NCBI GenBank assembly: GCA_002316585.1
Contig: DCDU01000002.1
Span: 3,550 to 30,658, forward strand
Length of the DNA: 27,109 bases
DNA from: Firmicutes bacterium UBA1047
GTDB taxonomy: Bacteria > Bacillota > Clostridia > Tissierellales > Sedimentibacteraceae
Direction of reading: 5' to 3'
Positions 1 through 6,836 of this stretch are shown in pieces (positions within the stretch are counted from its first letter, which is position 1; each line of letters opens with the position of its first letter). Below the pieces are notes generated by a model that worked only from the letters and a program-made list of their open reading frames with translations, had not been told where the DNA came from and made no database searches. The translations under genes were made by a program, and so were the position numbers.

Positions 1-168
1 CAGCTCTGCAAGCAGTTCTCTTGCAGCATAGACAACCCTTCCTGATTCAAGGGATGCCTTATGAACTCCTCTTCCGCTGTTGCCCATATTTTTAATTGCG
101 TTATATACAGCTTCAGCTACAGAATCCGGCTTATGAAAGCTGGTTGCCGCATTATCGAAATAAATCAT
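1..168 (-). CDS. Cysteine desulfurase-like class V aminotransferase, N-terminal part
   Basis: Only the first 56 codons are inside the window; the gene runs off the left edge. The protein begins MIYFDNAATSFHKP, the usual opening of PLP-dependent class V aminotransferases of the cysteine desulfurase (NifS/SufS/Csd) type, where the DNAATS segment lies near the cofactor pocket. Family members remove sulfur (or selenium) from cysteine (or selenocysteine) as an enzyme-bound persulfide. An AAGGAGAG ribosome site sits just before the ATG. The gene begins 15 bp after the stop of yedF, so the two are almost certainly co-transcribed. That pairing suggests a selenium or sulfur trafficking role. The catalytic lysine and cysteine regions are outside the window, so substrate cannot be judged. 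Confidence 0.88.
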   Translation of the reverse strand, partial: MIYFDNAATSFHKPDSVAEAVYNAIKNMGNSGRGVHKASLESGRVVYAARELLAEL

Positions 169-183
169 GACACTCTCCTTATT

Positions 184-825
184 TTAAGGTTTAATTATCT
201 TAGATGCGGCAAACATTATTTCCGCAATTGCATACATATTTGTTACAGAACCGACACATAATTTTTCGGCAATATTATAAAAATTCAAGCAGGTTCCGCA
301 TGTTAAAATTTCCACTCCCTGAGATTCAAGAAATTTTAAATCCTCAAGGGAATCAGAGCCTTCCACGGATAATTTTGCTCCTCCGTTATATAGTATAATT
401 TTTTCAGGAAGCTTATCAACCTTTGTCAATGCAAATATAAAGCCTTTCATTAAGGTTTTCCCTAACTGCTCATCCCCTTCTCCCATATATTCAGAGGATA
501 ATACAACTGCCGTATGTTCTTCTCTTTTGTCGGGATAGCAGCTTTCTTCTTCAGCGTGCTCGGAATCAGCAGGCTCATTGGCAGCCGTCAGCTTTTGCTC
601 CGATTCTTTTGAAACGTTAATTCTTACAATGTAGTTATTGTCATCAATTTTTTCGGATTTACTCTTTAGCTTCTCGTTATTTGCCATTTTAACTATATTT
701 TGAACAGCAACTGCATTGTCAACATATACCTCGATTATACCCTCCGAAACCTCTTTTAATGCCTTTTTTGTTTCGATTACAGGATAAGGGCACTGCAAAC
801 CTCTTGCATCAATGGATTTATTCAT
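184..825 (-). CDS. yedF: YedF-type sulfurtransferase-like selenium metabolism protein
   Basis: A 213-residue two-domain protein. Residues 1-75 are a TusA/SirA-like domain with the CPxP motif (Cys12-Pro-Tyr-Pro15); this cysteine carries persulfide in TusA proteins. After an acidic linker (about 80-105), residues 110-210 form a DsrE-like domain with the family motif TCGTCLNFY. This arrangement matches the YedF family found with selenium-utilisation genes in anaerobes. The start is placed at MNKSIDARG because GAGGAGAG lies at good distance before it; the ATG-like start five codons upstream falls inside that ribosome site. It is followed 15 bp later by a cysteine desulfurase, a natural sulfur or selenium donor. 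Its exact acceptor is not known from sequence. Confidence 0.88.
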   Translation of the reverse strand: MNKSIDARGLQCPYPVIETKKALKEVSEGIIEVYVDNAVAVQNIVKMANNEKLKSKSEKIDDNNYIVRINVSKESEQKLTAANEPADSEHAEEESCYPDKREEHTAVVLSSEYMGEGDEQLGKTLMKGFIFALTKVDKLPEKIILYNGGAKLSVEGSDSLEDLKFLESQGVEILTCGTCLNFYNIAEKLCVGSVTNMYAIAEIMFAASKIIKP

Positions 826-896
826 ACTATCTCTCCTCAAAATTTATAGAACTTTAAATTCAACTCTAAGCATTAGCTTATTTAATAATAATTCCC

Positions 897-1004
897 CTAA
901 TTGATTTTGTCTATGATTAAATTATTTAACCGTTCCAGCTCCTCCAACAGCTCTTGAGTGAGCTTTGCATATCGTGAATCGGCTCTGTCTCTTATTCTCG
1001 GCAT
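897..1004 (-). CDS. Possible 35-residue small ORF, unrecognised
   Basis: A short open frame beginning MPRIRDRADSRY and ending NNLIIDKIN, predicted as one charged amphipathic helix. It lies between the chimeric activase ORF and yedF. No convincing ribosome site precedes its ATG, and the rest of the 212-bp gap (841-1052) shows no other gene. It may be the worn end of a gene lost in the same deletion that formed the upstream chimera. I recognise no family. Confidence 0.25.
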   Translation of the reverse strand: MPRIRDRADSRYAKLTQELLEELERLNNLIIDKIN

Positions 1005-1052
1005 ATCTACCCGGCCATTATCACAGAGTTATATAGTTAATTAAGCATAAGC

Positions 1053-1589
1053 CTAAAGCATTTCAATAAACGCCGCAATTCTTGTTTCAATTTGTCCGCT
1101 GTCGGCAGTAGAATAGTCTGTTTCCAGCTTTAAGAACGGTACTCCTATTTCATCCATCATTTTTCCCATGTTGACGGACTCTATGTTAAATGTGTGACAC
1201 GCTTGAAGAACCATGTCTATAACACCGTCAACCTTATATTTTTCAGCCATATTTTTAGTATTTTCAAGCCCGCCGCCATTCGGCGTCATAACAGAGCAAT
1301 TTATGGATAAATATCTGTCGGAAATAGCTCTAAGAATATCATCCGCATTTTCATCCACAAGAATTTCATTTGTTCTTTCACCGGTGCAGTCATCAAGACC
1401 GTAACCTGTGGCAATAATTCTTGAGTTTTCTTTATTAATTCCTGATTTATTCAAATCCTTTAAAATAGCCTCTGATGTTACTATGCTGCTAAAGCCTGTG
1501 TTCATCAGCATTGTTTCAATTACTTCACGATTCTTAAGAACTGCAACCTTTGAAGCAGTAGAGCCTATGTCAATTCCCACATGATACAT
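1053..1589 (-). pseudogene. Chimera: acyl-CoA dehydratase activase head fused to dehydratase-type reductase tail
   Basis: An open frame of 178 residues made of two unrelated family parts. Residues 1 to about 68 ([16 protein letters not shown], then ATGYG) are the start of a BadF/HgdC-type ATPase that activates 2-hydroxyacyl-CoA dehydratases; these are normally about 255 residues with later nucleotide and iron-sulfur motifs. From about residue 92 ([50 protein letters not shown]) the sequence is the C-terminal part of a 2-hydroxyacyl-CoA dehydratase or double-cubane reductase subunit, with two of its cluster cysteines. The simplest reading is an in-frame deletion between adjacent activase and reductase genes. 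It lies upstream of yedF, fitting an anaerobic redox cluster. It keeps an open frame but lacks the catalytic cores of both parents, so it is probably non-functional. Confidence 0.75.
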
Positions 1590-1785
1590 ATTTTCTCCTT
1601 AAAATTACTTTTATACTACAATTTTCGCACAGATATCAACCTGCCATAATCTTACAACACTATCTGATTTAATTGAAATGAAAAAAAGCCATACTAAGAT
1701 TAGACTTGCATGATTCTTTTTTATAGATATATTTTTATTCTTTAAATACTTTGCGGCTATAGGGTTCCTCGACGGTTGAGATTGG

Positions 1786-2364
1786 TTATGGCAATATCCA
1801 TTCTTTCTTTATCTGCCACAATCCCGCCTGCACACTCCCCACATCCTTAATATTCTCTTGTTTAATGCTTTCATGATTACGGAACAGTCTTTTCCAGCTA
1901 TCCTGTACCTGACGTTTTATAGCAGGATAAAAATTTGTGAGGATTATATCACTTTCTTTCCGAATTCCATAGTCAGCAAGCATTTGGCGAAATTGTTCTT
2001 CGTCAGCTTTTGTTTCGCCCAAATATTGGAGACGCAATATCTTATTCCAGTCATACATATCAAAAAATATCACTTCGTCTATTGGGATACACAGCTGCAA
2101 AAGCTTGCCGCCTGCTGACCGGTCAACACTGTGCAAGTCTCCGAAAGCCCAATAAGGGTATTCGGCTCCTTCGGGTTTTGGAATATACTTTTGTGCTTCC
2201 ATAACAAACCAATCATATGCAGCTGTAAAAATGGGGGCACTTTCTTCATATTTCTTTACCACATATTCTTTCTTAGAAAAACAAATACCATCCCTATCAA
2301 GAATCTTCACCACAGCCTCTGACTGGGAAAAATAAAGCTTTACCCTATTATCCGCGATATCCAT
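1786..2364 (-). CDS. DUF3841-like protein, second copy of a tandem pair
   Basis: A 192-residue soluble protein with no known biochemical role; I assign it to the DUF3841 type of uncharacterised Firmicute proteins. Shared blocks with its upstream neighbour are KKEY(I/V), AYDW(F/L)V, AEYP(Y/V)W, YG(I/V), FYP(A/Q)IKR, DSW(K/S)RLF and a C-terminal KEWI. The start is MDIADNRVKL because GGGAGGT lies about eight bases before it; an ATG six codons earlier overlaps that ribosome site. The first 25 bp overlap the end of the upstream paralogue, giving translational coupling. The pair probably arose by tandem duplication and has diverged widely. Confidence 0.72.
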   Translation of the reverse strand: MDIADNRVKLYFSQSEAVVKILDRDGICFSKKEYVVKKYEESAPIFTAAYDWFVMEAQKYIPKPEGAEYPYWAFGDLHSVDRSAGGKLLQLCIPIDEVIFFDMYDWNKILRLQYLGETKADEEQFRQMLADYGIRKESDIILTNFYPAIKRQVQDSWKRLFRNHESIKQENIKDVGSVQAGLWQIKKEWILP

Positions 2365-2900
2365 TCTTTTCTGACCTCCCATATTATACCATACTTTTCA
2401 TCACCGCCGAGAACAATAGAATCGTCAAACAACCGGCTCCAACTATCAATAATACCTCTTTTTATTTGGGGATAAAATTGAGACATATATGCTTTAGTAT
2501 CACTACTCACTCCATATTGCTCTAAAAGATGCCGGTGATTTTCAGCATCTTGTTCATCTGCCGGAATATAAGAATAATTAAGAATTGCTCCCCACTTATT
2601 AATATTTATCATGGTTATCAGAGACGGCTCTAATTTAAGTTCCAATATTACTGCTCCTGAGCTCGGCAGCATGGCTGCCTCCTTTTTGAGGGATACCCAC
2701 ACCGGATATTCAGCATCATACGGCTTTTTAGAAATATTTGGAGTATTCTTTACCAACCAATCATAAACCTCTAATACCAAATATGCGTGTTCATCTAAAT
2801 CCTTCAAAATATATTCTTTTTTGGCTGTATATCTGCTTGTTCTTTTTAGCTCCTTGACAACATTTTCATTCTGCTTAGTCCATACCGTAATTTTATCCAT
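2340..2900 (-). CDS. DUF3841-like protein, first copy of a tandem pair
   Basis: A 186-residue protein starting MDKITVWTKQNENVV, preceded by AAGGGGTGA at ideal spacing; an open frame extends further upstream to 3002 but that stretch is IS-end sequence, not protein. The tryptophan-rich blocks VYDWLV, AEYPVWVSL, FYPQIKRG, DSWSRLF and VRKEWI match the downstream paralogue and the uncharacterised DUF3841 family. No signal peptide or membrane segment is present. It overlaps the next gene by 25 bp. Function is unknown; alternation of short tryptophan motifs suggests a compact ligand-binding fold, which is inference only. Confidence 0.72.
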   Translation of the reverse strand: MDKITVWTKQNENVVKELKRTSRYTAKKEYILKDLDEHAYLVLEVYDWLVKNTPNISKKPYDAEYPVWVSLKKEAAMLPSSGAVILELKLEPSLITMININKWGAILNYSYIPADEQDAENHRHLLEQYGVSSDTKAYMSQFYPQIKRGIIDSWSRLFDDSIVLGGDEKYGIIWEVRKEWISRIIG

Positions 2901-2932
2901 CAATTTCACCCCTTTTTCATTTAGAGTATTTT

Positions 2933-3062
2933 GTGACATACTCCCACCACATATAGAAGTGAGGGCTTCTCGTTCGAGCAATCCCCTATCTTCTTTACCC
3001 AATTCTCCGTTATTAGTATTTTACAGTTATTTTTGTTAAAGCCGTTGAATGTGACGGTTGTC
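2933..3062 (-). mobile_element. IS200/IS605-type right end, omega-RNA-like remnant
   Basis: On the minus strand this stretch contains CGAACGAGAAGCC followed by a hairpin (arms 2959-2965 and 2943-2950, CCCTCAC with GTGGTGGG) and a GTATGTCAC tail. That block resembles the right ends of IS200/IS605 elements, where it is also the 3' scaffold of the TnpB guide RNA. No tnpA or tnpB is present; the upstream neighbour is an intact radical SAM gene ending at 3069. The remnant therefore stands alone, with the leader of the DUF3841 pair directly after it in the position a guide would occupy. The identification rests on motif memory, not on a search; the 3' portion is the firmer part. Confidence 0.55.
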
Positions 3063-3068
3063 ATAATT

Positions 3069-3932
3069 TTAAAATAATGATAACTGTTGTTCTTTTTCTT
3101 CAAACTGTTTTAAATAAGAGAAAACTTCATCGGGTTTCCATATTATACCGTGCTTTTCACATGCCTTTCTAAAAATTGACATTAAATGATTATGATTGGG
3201 ACTGTTACAAACATATGCATTTCCAAAGGTTCGAATATATTCTTTTTTTAAACCGGGAAAAAACCTGTCAAGCTGCTCATAAAAGTATTCTCTGTTTCCT
3301 TCTCTCATAGTAACACCGAAGCCAAAGCATAGTATTCCGCGCACATTGGCATTTACACAATAATCCAATAATCCCCTCAGGTTTTCTTCCGTGTCGTTTA
3401 TGAAAGGCAGAATAGGCCCTAACCAAACAACTGTCGGTATTCCTTCATGTTTCATTATATTAAGTACGTTAACCCGCTCTAATGTGGCAGAAACATTAGG
3501 CTCAATTTTGCGGCATAAATCTTCATCATAAGTTGTCAATGTAATCTGAACAACGCATTTTGTTTTTTTATTAATTGCCTTCAGTAAATCTAAATCCCGC
3601 AAAATCCGGGAAGACTTCGTAAGAATTGACAGTCCGAAACCGTATCTTTCGATAATAGAAATACATTGTCTGGTAATCTGCAGTTCTTCCTCTAAATGAA
3701 TATACGGGTCACACATTGCTCCTGTTCCAATCATGCAGGGCTTTCGTTTCCGACGCAGCTGCTCCTTCAAAATAGATGGTGCATTGCGTTTCACTTCTAT
3801 ATCTTCGAAATCATGTTTCATTTGGTAACACTTGCTGCGACTGTCACAATAAATACAGCCGTGAGTGCACCCACGGTATAAGTTAATCCCATTCTGCGGG
3901 GATAAAATAGTTTTATAATCAGAATAATGCAT
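3069..3932 (-). CDS. SplB-like (SPL family) radical SAM protein
   Basis: A 287-residue protein with the radical SAM cluster motif Cys22-x3-Cys26-x2-Cys29 (YRGCTHGCIYCDSR). The opening (YKTILSPQNGINLYRGC), the following MIGTGAMCDPY and TKSSRILRDLDLL and the ITLTT(Y) strand are characteristic of the COG1533 group that includes spore photoproduct lyase relatives. These enzymes use a 4Fe-4S cluster and S-adenosylmethionine to generate a radical; the substrate of this branch is not known. GAGGCGG lies before the ATG. The protein ends in KEQQLSLF. It looks complete and intact. The gene sits alone between an IS-end remnant and a decayed methyltransferase. Confidence 0.9.
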   Translation of the reverse strand: MHYSDYKTILSPQNGINLYRGCTHGCIYCDSRSKCYQMKHDFEDIEVKRNAPSILKEQLRRKRKPCMIGTGAMCDPYIHLEEELQITRQCISIIERYGFGLSILTKSSRILRDLDLLKAINKKTKCVVQITLTTYDEDLCRKIEPNVSATLERVNVLNIMKHEGIPTVVWLGPILPFINDTEENLRGLLDYCVNANVRGILCFGFGVTMREGNREYFYEQLDRFFPGLKKEYIRTFGNAYVCNSPNHNHLMSIFRKACEKHGIIWKPDEVFSYLKQFEEKEQQLSLF

Positions 3933-4003
3933 AAAAACCGCCTCTTTTATAAATTTTTCTCACTGTGTCAACCTGTATTGCAGAGCTTCTTCACCGCCAT
4001 ATT

Positions 4004-4078
4004 TCATAAGTATTCATATTCGTTTTTGTAAGCATTTATATAATCCTGCGGATTGGAAGACATCTTCCGGGATGACAT
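4004..4078 (-). pseudogene. Possible 24-codon ORF, frame-broken remnant
   Basis: A short frame beginning MSSRKMSSNPQDY and ending YEYL, followed immediately in another frame by an open stretch MKYGGEEALQYRLTQ. Read together with one lost base they would form one peptide of about 40 residues. There is no convincing ribosome site. The 158-bp gap it occupies, between the radical SAM and methyltransferase genes, holds nothing else. I recognise no family. Confidence 0.2.
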
Positions 4079-4090
4079 AATATGCACTAT

Positions 4091-4282
4091 TTATTCTTTT
4101 TTCCCAAGTAAAATAAAGCTTAACGGGACTTTAACATAAAGATCATCATCTTTTTGATATATATAGCCGGGTTCAGAAAACAGCTGATCCAACCTTTCCT
4201 TTGATGCGGCTTGATGTTTTGGCATAACTTCATTCCATGCATCTCTGTTTCGATTAGTATAATATTTTATATCTTTCTTCAT
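4091..4282 (-). pseudogene. Class I SAM methyltransferase, internally deleted
   Basis: Only 63 residues remain open. The first 40 (YYTNRNRDAWNEVMPKHQAA, then SKERLDQLFSEPGYI) match the N-terminal lead of clostridial class I methyltransferases of about 260 residues. The final stretch YVKVPLSFILLGKK resembles the last beta strand and tail of the same class. The whole SAM-binding core, including the glycine-rich motif I, is missing between them. This points to an in-frame internal deletion. AAAGGA lies before the MKKDIKYY start; an ATG three codons earlier is too close to it. It cannot be catalytically active in this form. Confidence 0.6.
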
Positions 4283-4388
4283 CTTTATCATCCTTTATTT
4301 TTTATTCACTTATATAATGTTGCTGCTTTTACACCGAAGTTAAAAAACTCCGTATCATGACAGGGCTATAGTATTATTTAAAGCAGAA

Positions 4389-4426
4389 GGGTTCCGCCTC
4401 AGCCAAAATTGACTGCAGCGAAACCC
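4389..4426 (-). terminator. Hairpin after the stalk-domain lipoprotein gene
   Basis: Arms GGGTTTCGC and GCGGAACCC close an inner CAGTC/GGCTG stem, 12 bp past the lipoprotein stop codon. The stem is long but the minus-strand tail is only weakly T-rich (TTCTGCTTT), so efficiency is uncertain. Confidence 0.6.
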
Positions 4427-4438
4427 TAACTTATATCT

Positions 4439-5917
4439 TTATGGAGCTAAATTATTTATTTTCCTTATCGTAGCTGTTGACCAATCTTCATCCTGTTCGA
4501 ATTCCACAATGTATCCTAATTTTTCAAAATCTCTTACCTTTACCATAGTCAGATTATCCGACAATATACCTGTCATATCTATTTTTTCACTTTCTCTGAC
4601 TACATACGCCTTTTTATTTACATCATCCCACTGAACCTCTTCGCCTAAGGTCTCACTTATGTATCTCAGGGGAAGGTACACTCTGTTTTCAATTATAACA
4701 TAGGGCTTATAGCTCCAGTCGTACTTGCCGTCAGCTCTGTACTCGCTTATTTCCGCATTGTCCTCAGGCGAACCATAGCCGTACCAGGATATTTCGATTG
4801 TCTCAACCGGATTGTACCTGTCTTCAAGAGAATCATACAGCTCTCCCATTTCTTCCAAGGATATTGACTTTTCCGTAACTGAAACTTTTTTAACGGTCTT
4901 CGGAGTCAGCACTGTATTAGATTTAATATTTCCAATAATAAAATCTTCATAGATTAATTCTCCCTGAACATTCTGTCCATACTTGCCGCCATCCTTGTAT
5001 ATTTCGTTTTTCAAATAGCTTCTGTCAAACATATCACGGAAATCGCCGTATATTTCCTTATACTCTCCTGACTCTACAAGCAATACAGCTTCATCTATAA
5101 AATCATAGAAATTATATCTCATTGCCTTAAGTTCTTCCATGGCTGCTTCTTTTTCATTCTCGGTATTTTCTTCCAAGCTCATTGCAACTGCCGCATCAAA
5201 CATTTTATCCGCAAATTTAACTGTTTCATCAAATACCTGTTCTTTATTTTTGCCGATGTACTTTATAAGTCTTTCAATAAAATCAGCAGCACTTTTGGAA
5301 GTAAGCTCTATGGCATATCCCTTGCTCGTCTTTTTTATGAGCTGTGAATCAAAGTTTTTAAATGCAGCTTTCAAATATTCCTTGGCACTGTCAAGCAATG
5401 CTGTATAGCTATAACCGTCTCTCGATATTTTTATGCCGCTGTCAAAGATATTTTCTATATCGGCAAGCAATATGTACTCGGTATCCTTCAGCTCTTCTAA
5501 AAGCTTTTCAACAACCATACTGCTATAGTCTTCTGAGCCGAATTCATCCTGAAGCTTCAGAACCTCAAGCAATACATTTTTGGAAATATAGTATTTGTTA
5601 TCCGTCACTATTAACTTTATCGGCTTTTCATTTTCCACTCCGTTAATCTTCAGCATAATATCCATGTTCAAATACTGCGAGCCCAAATCCTCTATATTCG
5701 CTTCTCCGCTGATGCTCAAATCAATCTTGGTATCCTTATCTGCATTGGAAACAAACTTTGAAACCTCAATTTGTATTAAACTTTCAAACTCATACTGTGT
5801 CTGATTATTTATTTCCATAGACAAGTCCAAATATCCCAATTCATTGGGACTGCAACCCGTCAGCACTGAAAGCAGCATAAGCGCCGCCAACAATATACTT
5901 ATTTTTCTTTTAATCAT
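4439..5917 (-). CDS. Lipoprotein with C-terminal stalk (copper amine oxidase N-like) domain
   Basis: A 492-residue secreted lipoprotein. The signal peptide MIKRKISILLAALM ends in the lipobox LTGC with Cys22 as the lipidated residue. The long middle (about 25-400) is charged, rich in lysine and glutamate, and has no motif I can name. Residues about 404-490 form the stalk domain seen in many Firmicute surface proteins, with VYLPLRYISETLGEEVQWDD followed by a weaker second half (TMVKVRDFEKLGY, DWSTATI). Such domains are thought to serve as spacers or wall-binding modules and do not imply amine oxidase activity. AAGGAG precedes the start. It is single-cistron with a hairpin terminator downstream. 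A role at the cell surface is likely; the ligand is unknown. Confidence 0.8.
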   Translation of the reverse strand: MIKRKISILLAALMLLSVLTGCSPNELGYLDLSMEINNQTQYEFESLIQIEVSKFVSNADKDTKIDLSISGEANIEDLGSQYLNMDIMLKINGVENEKPIKLIVTDNKYYISKNVLLEVLKLQDEFGSEDYSSMVVEKLLEELKDTEYILLADIENIFDSGIKISRDGYSYTALLDSAKEYLKAAFKNFDSQLIKKTSKGYAIELTSKSAADFIERLIKYIGKNKEQVFDETVKFADKMFDAAVAMSLEENTENEKEAAMEELKAMRYNFYDFIDEAVLLVESGEYKEIYGDFRDMFDRSYLKNEIYKDGGKYGQNVQGELIYEDFIIGNIKSNTVLTPKTVKKVSVTEKSISLEEMGELYDSLEDRYNPVETIEISWYGYGSPEDNAEISEYRADGKYDWSYKPYVIIENRVYLPLRYISETLGEEVQWDDVNKKAYVVRESEKIDMTGILSDNLTMVKVRDFEKLGYIVEFEQDEDWSTATIRKINNLAP

Positions 5918-6022
5918 ACTCTGCTCCTTTAATGTATATTTGTTTCCACTATTCTACCCTTTATTGCCGCCTAAGATATTACAATTGCAATACAGTATGT
6001 AAGAAGCTGAAAATGCCGGTAA

Positions 6023-6052
6023 AGATAACCTAAGTATGCATCCTCGTTATCT
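6023..6052 (-). terminator. Weak hairpin after the basic hypothetical gene
   Basis: A 7-bp inverted repeat (AGATAAC with GTTATCT) with a 16-base loop, 12 bp beyond the stop of the upstream gene on the minus strand. The T-run is short, so it may be only a weak terminator or chance. Confidence 0.3.
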
Positions 6053-6064
6053 CTGATTACATAT

Positions 6065-6604
6065 TTATATCATTATGTCTATTGAAGGATACCCGTTTCC
6101 CCCAGCGGCATTTGAAGCAGGCGCTTCAGGCGTACCCGCACCTGTGCAGTCCTTATAATAATCCGACTCCTTTGTCTGTTCCTTTTCAAAAACGGCAGCC
6201 CTTACCACATTTAAACGCTCCGATAATCTTCTGTTATAAACTTTAGACCTGTATTTCTTGCTTAGGTGTTGTTCTTCTTTTCTTTTTTCCGCATATTTAG
6301 CCTGCTTAATACGTTCCTGCATTCTTCTTTCTCTGTTCAGCCCGATCATTTTTTCATCGGCCTTTTTCATGACATTCCTTATTCTTGCAACAGCAGCTTT
6401 TATTTGTGCTTCGTCTCCTCCGCTTTTAGTAACTTTGTATATTTCTCTTCTGAGACTTCTTTTCAACATAATAACAGCACCTCTGGATTCTGCCGATGCC
6501 AGTTTAGAGAGGTATCGCGAAGAGGAAAAGCTGCCGTAAGCAAATTTCTTGAAATCTATACCATTGCCGTAGGAACGACCGGCTCCTGAAAATTTGGTTA
6601 TCAT
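6065..6604 (-). CDS. Basic helical hypothetical protein
   Basis: A 179-residue protein I do not recognise. It opens MITKFSGAGRSYGNGIDF and is strongly basic between residues 48 and 140, where alternating Arg/Lys/Glu runs (MKKADEKM, RERRMQERIKQAKYAEKRKEEQ) predict long helices or a coiled coil. The last 35 residues (GAGTPEAPASNAAGG) look disordered. There is no signal peptide or membrane segment. CAGGAG precedes the ATG at good distance, so this start is well supported. It stands alone between the stalk lipoprotein and the flavoprotein. A nucleic-acid-binding or scaffolding role would suit its charge but is only a guess. Confidence 0.65.
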   Translation of the reverse strand: MITKFSGAGRSYGNGIDFKKFAYGSFSSSRYLSKLASAESRGAVIMLKRSLRREIYKVTKSGGDEAQIKAAVARIRNVMKKADEKMIGLNRERRMQERIKQAKYAEKRKEEQHLSKKYRSKVYNRRLSERLNVVRAAVFEKEQTKESDYYKDCTGAGTPEAPASNAAGGNGYPSIDIMI

Positions 6605-6735
6605 TTTTTCTCCTGATTATATTTATTGTATATATCGGTATGATTTTAAGAAATATTATGAAAAGACAGCTCTTTTAAAAAAGTTCTTCTAATATATGCA
6701 AGACCCCTTGGTATCGCATATTATCTCTGAATTAA

Positions 6736-6774
6736 AAACCTCTGAACCGATTACTCTTATCGGTTCAGAGGTTT
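6736..6774 (-). terminator. Strong intrinsic terminator of the flavoprotein gene
   Basis: A perfect 16-bp stem (AAACCTCTGAACCGAT and its complement) with a 7-base loop, followed on the minus strand by a TTTTTAAT tail. It lies 62 bp past the flavoprotein stop. Confidence 0.88.
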
Positions 6775-6836
6775 GCACAATTTCTGTATCATACCCAATA
6801 GTATATAGAACTGAGGGCTGTTTCTTTTGTATTGAT

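Noticed and set aside
1590..1785. Gap between the DUF3841 pair and the chimera
   Set aside because: Short open stretches occur in it but none has a start signal or a recognisable motif.
2901..3103. N-terminal extension of the DUF3841 ORF and an overlapping 60-residue frame
   Set aside because: Both frames run through IS-end-like sequence and lack ribosome sites; the start at 2900 has a strong one.
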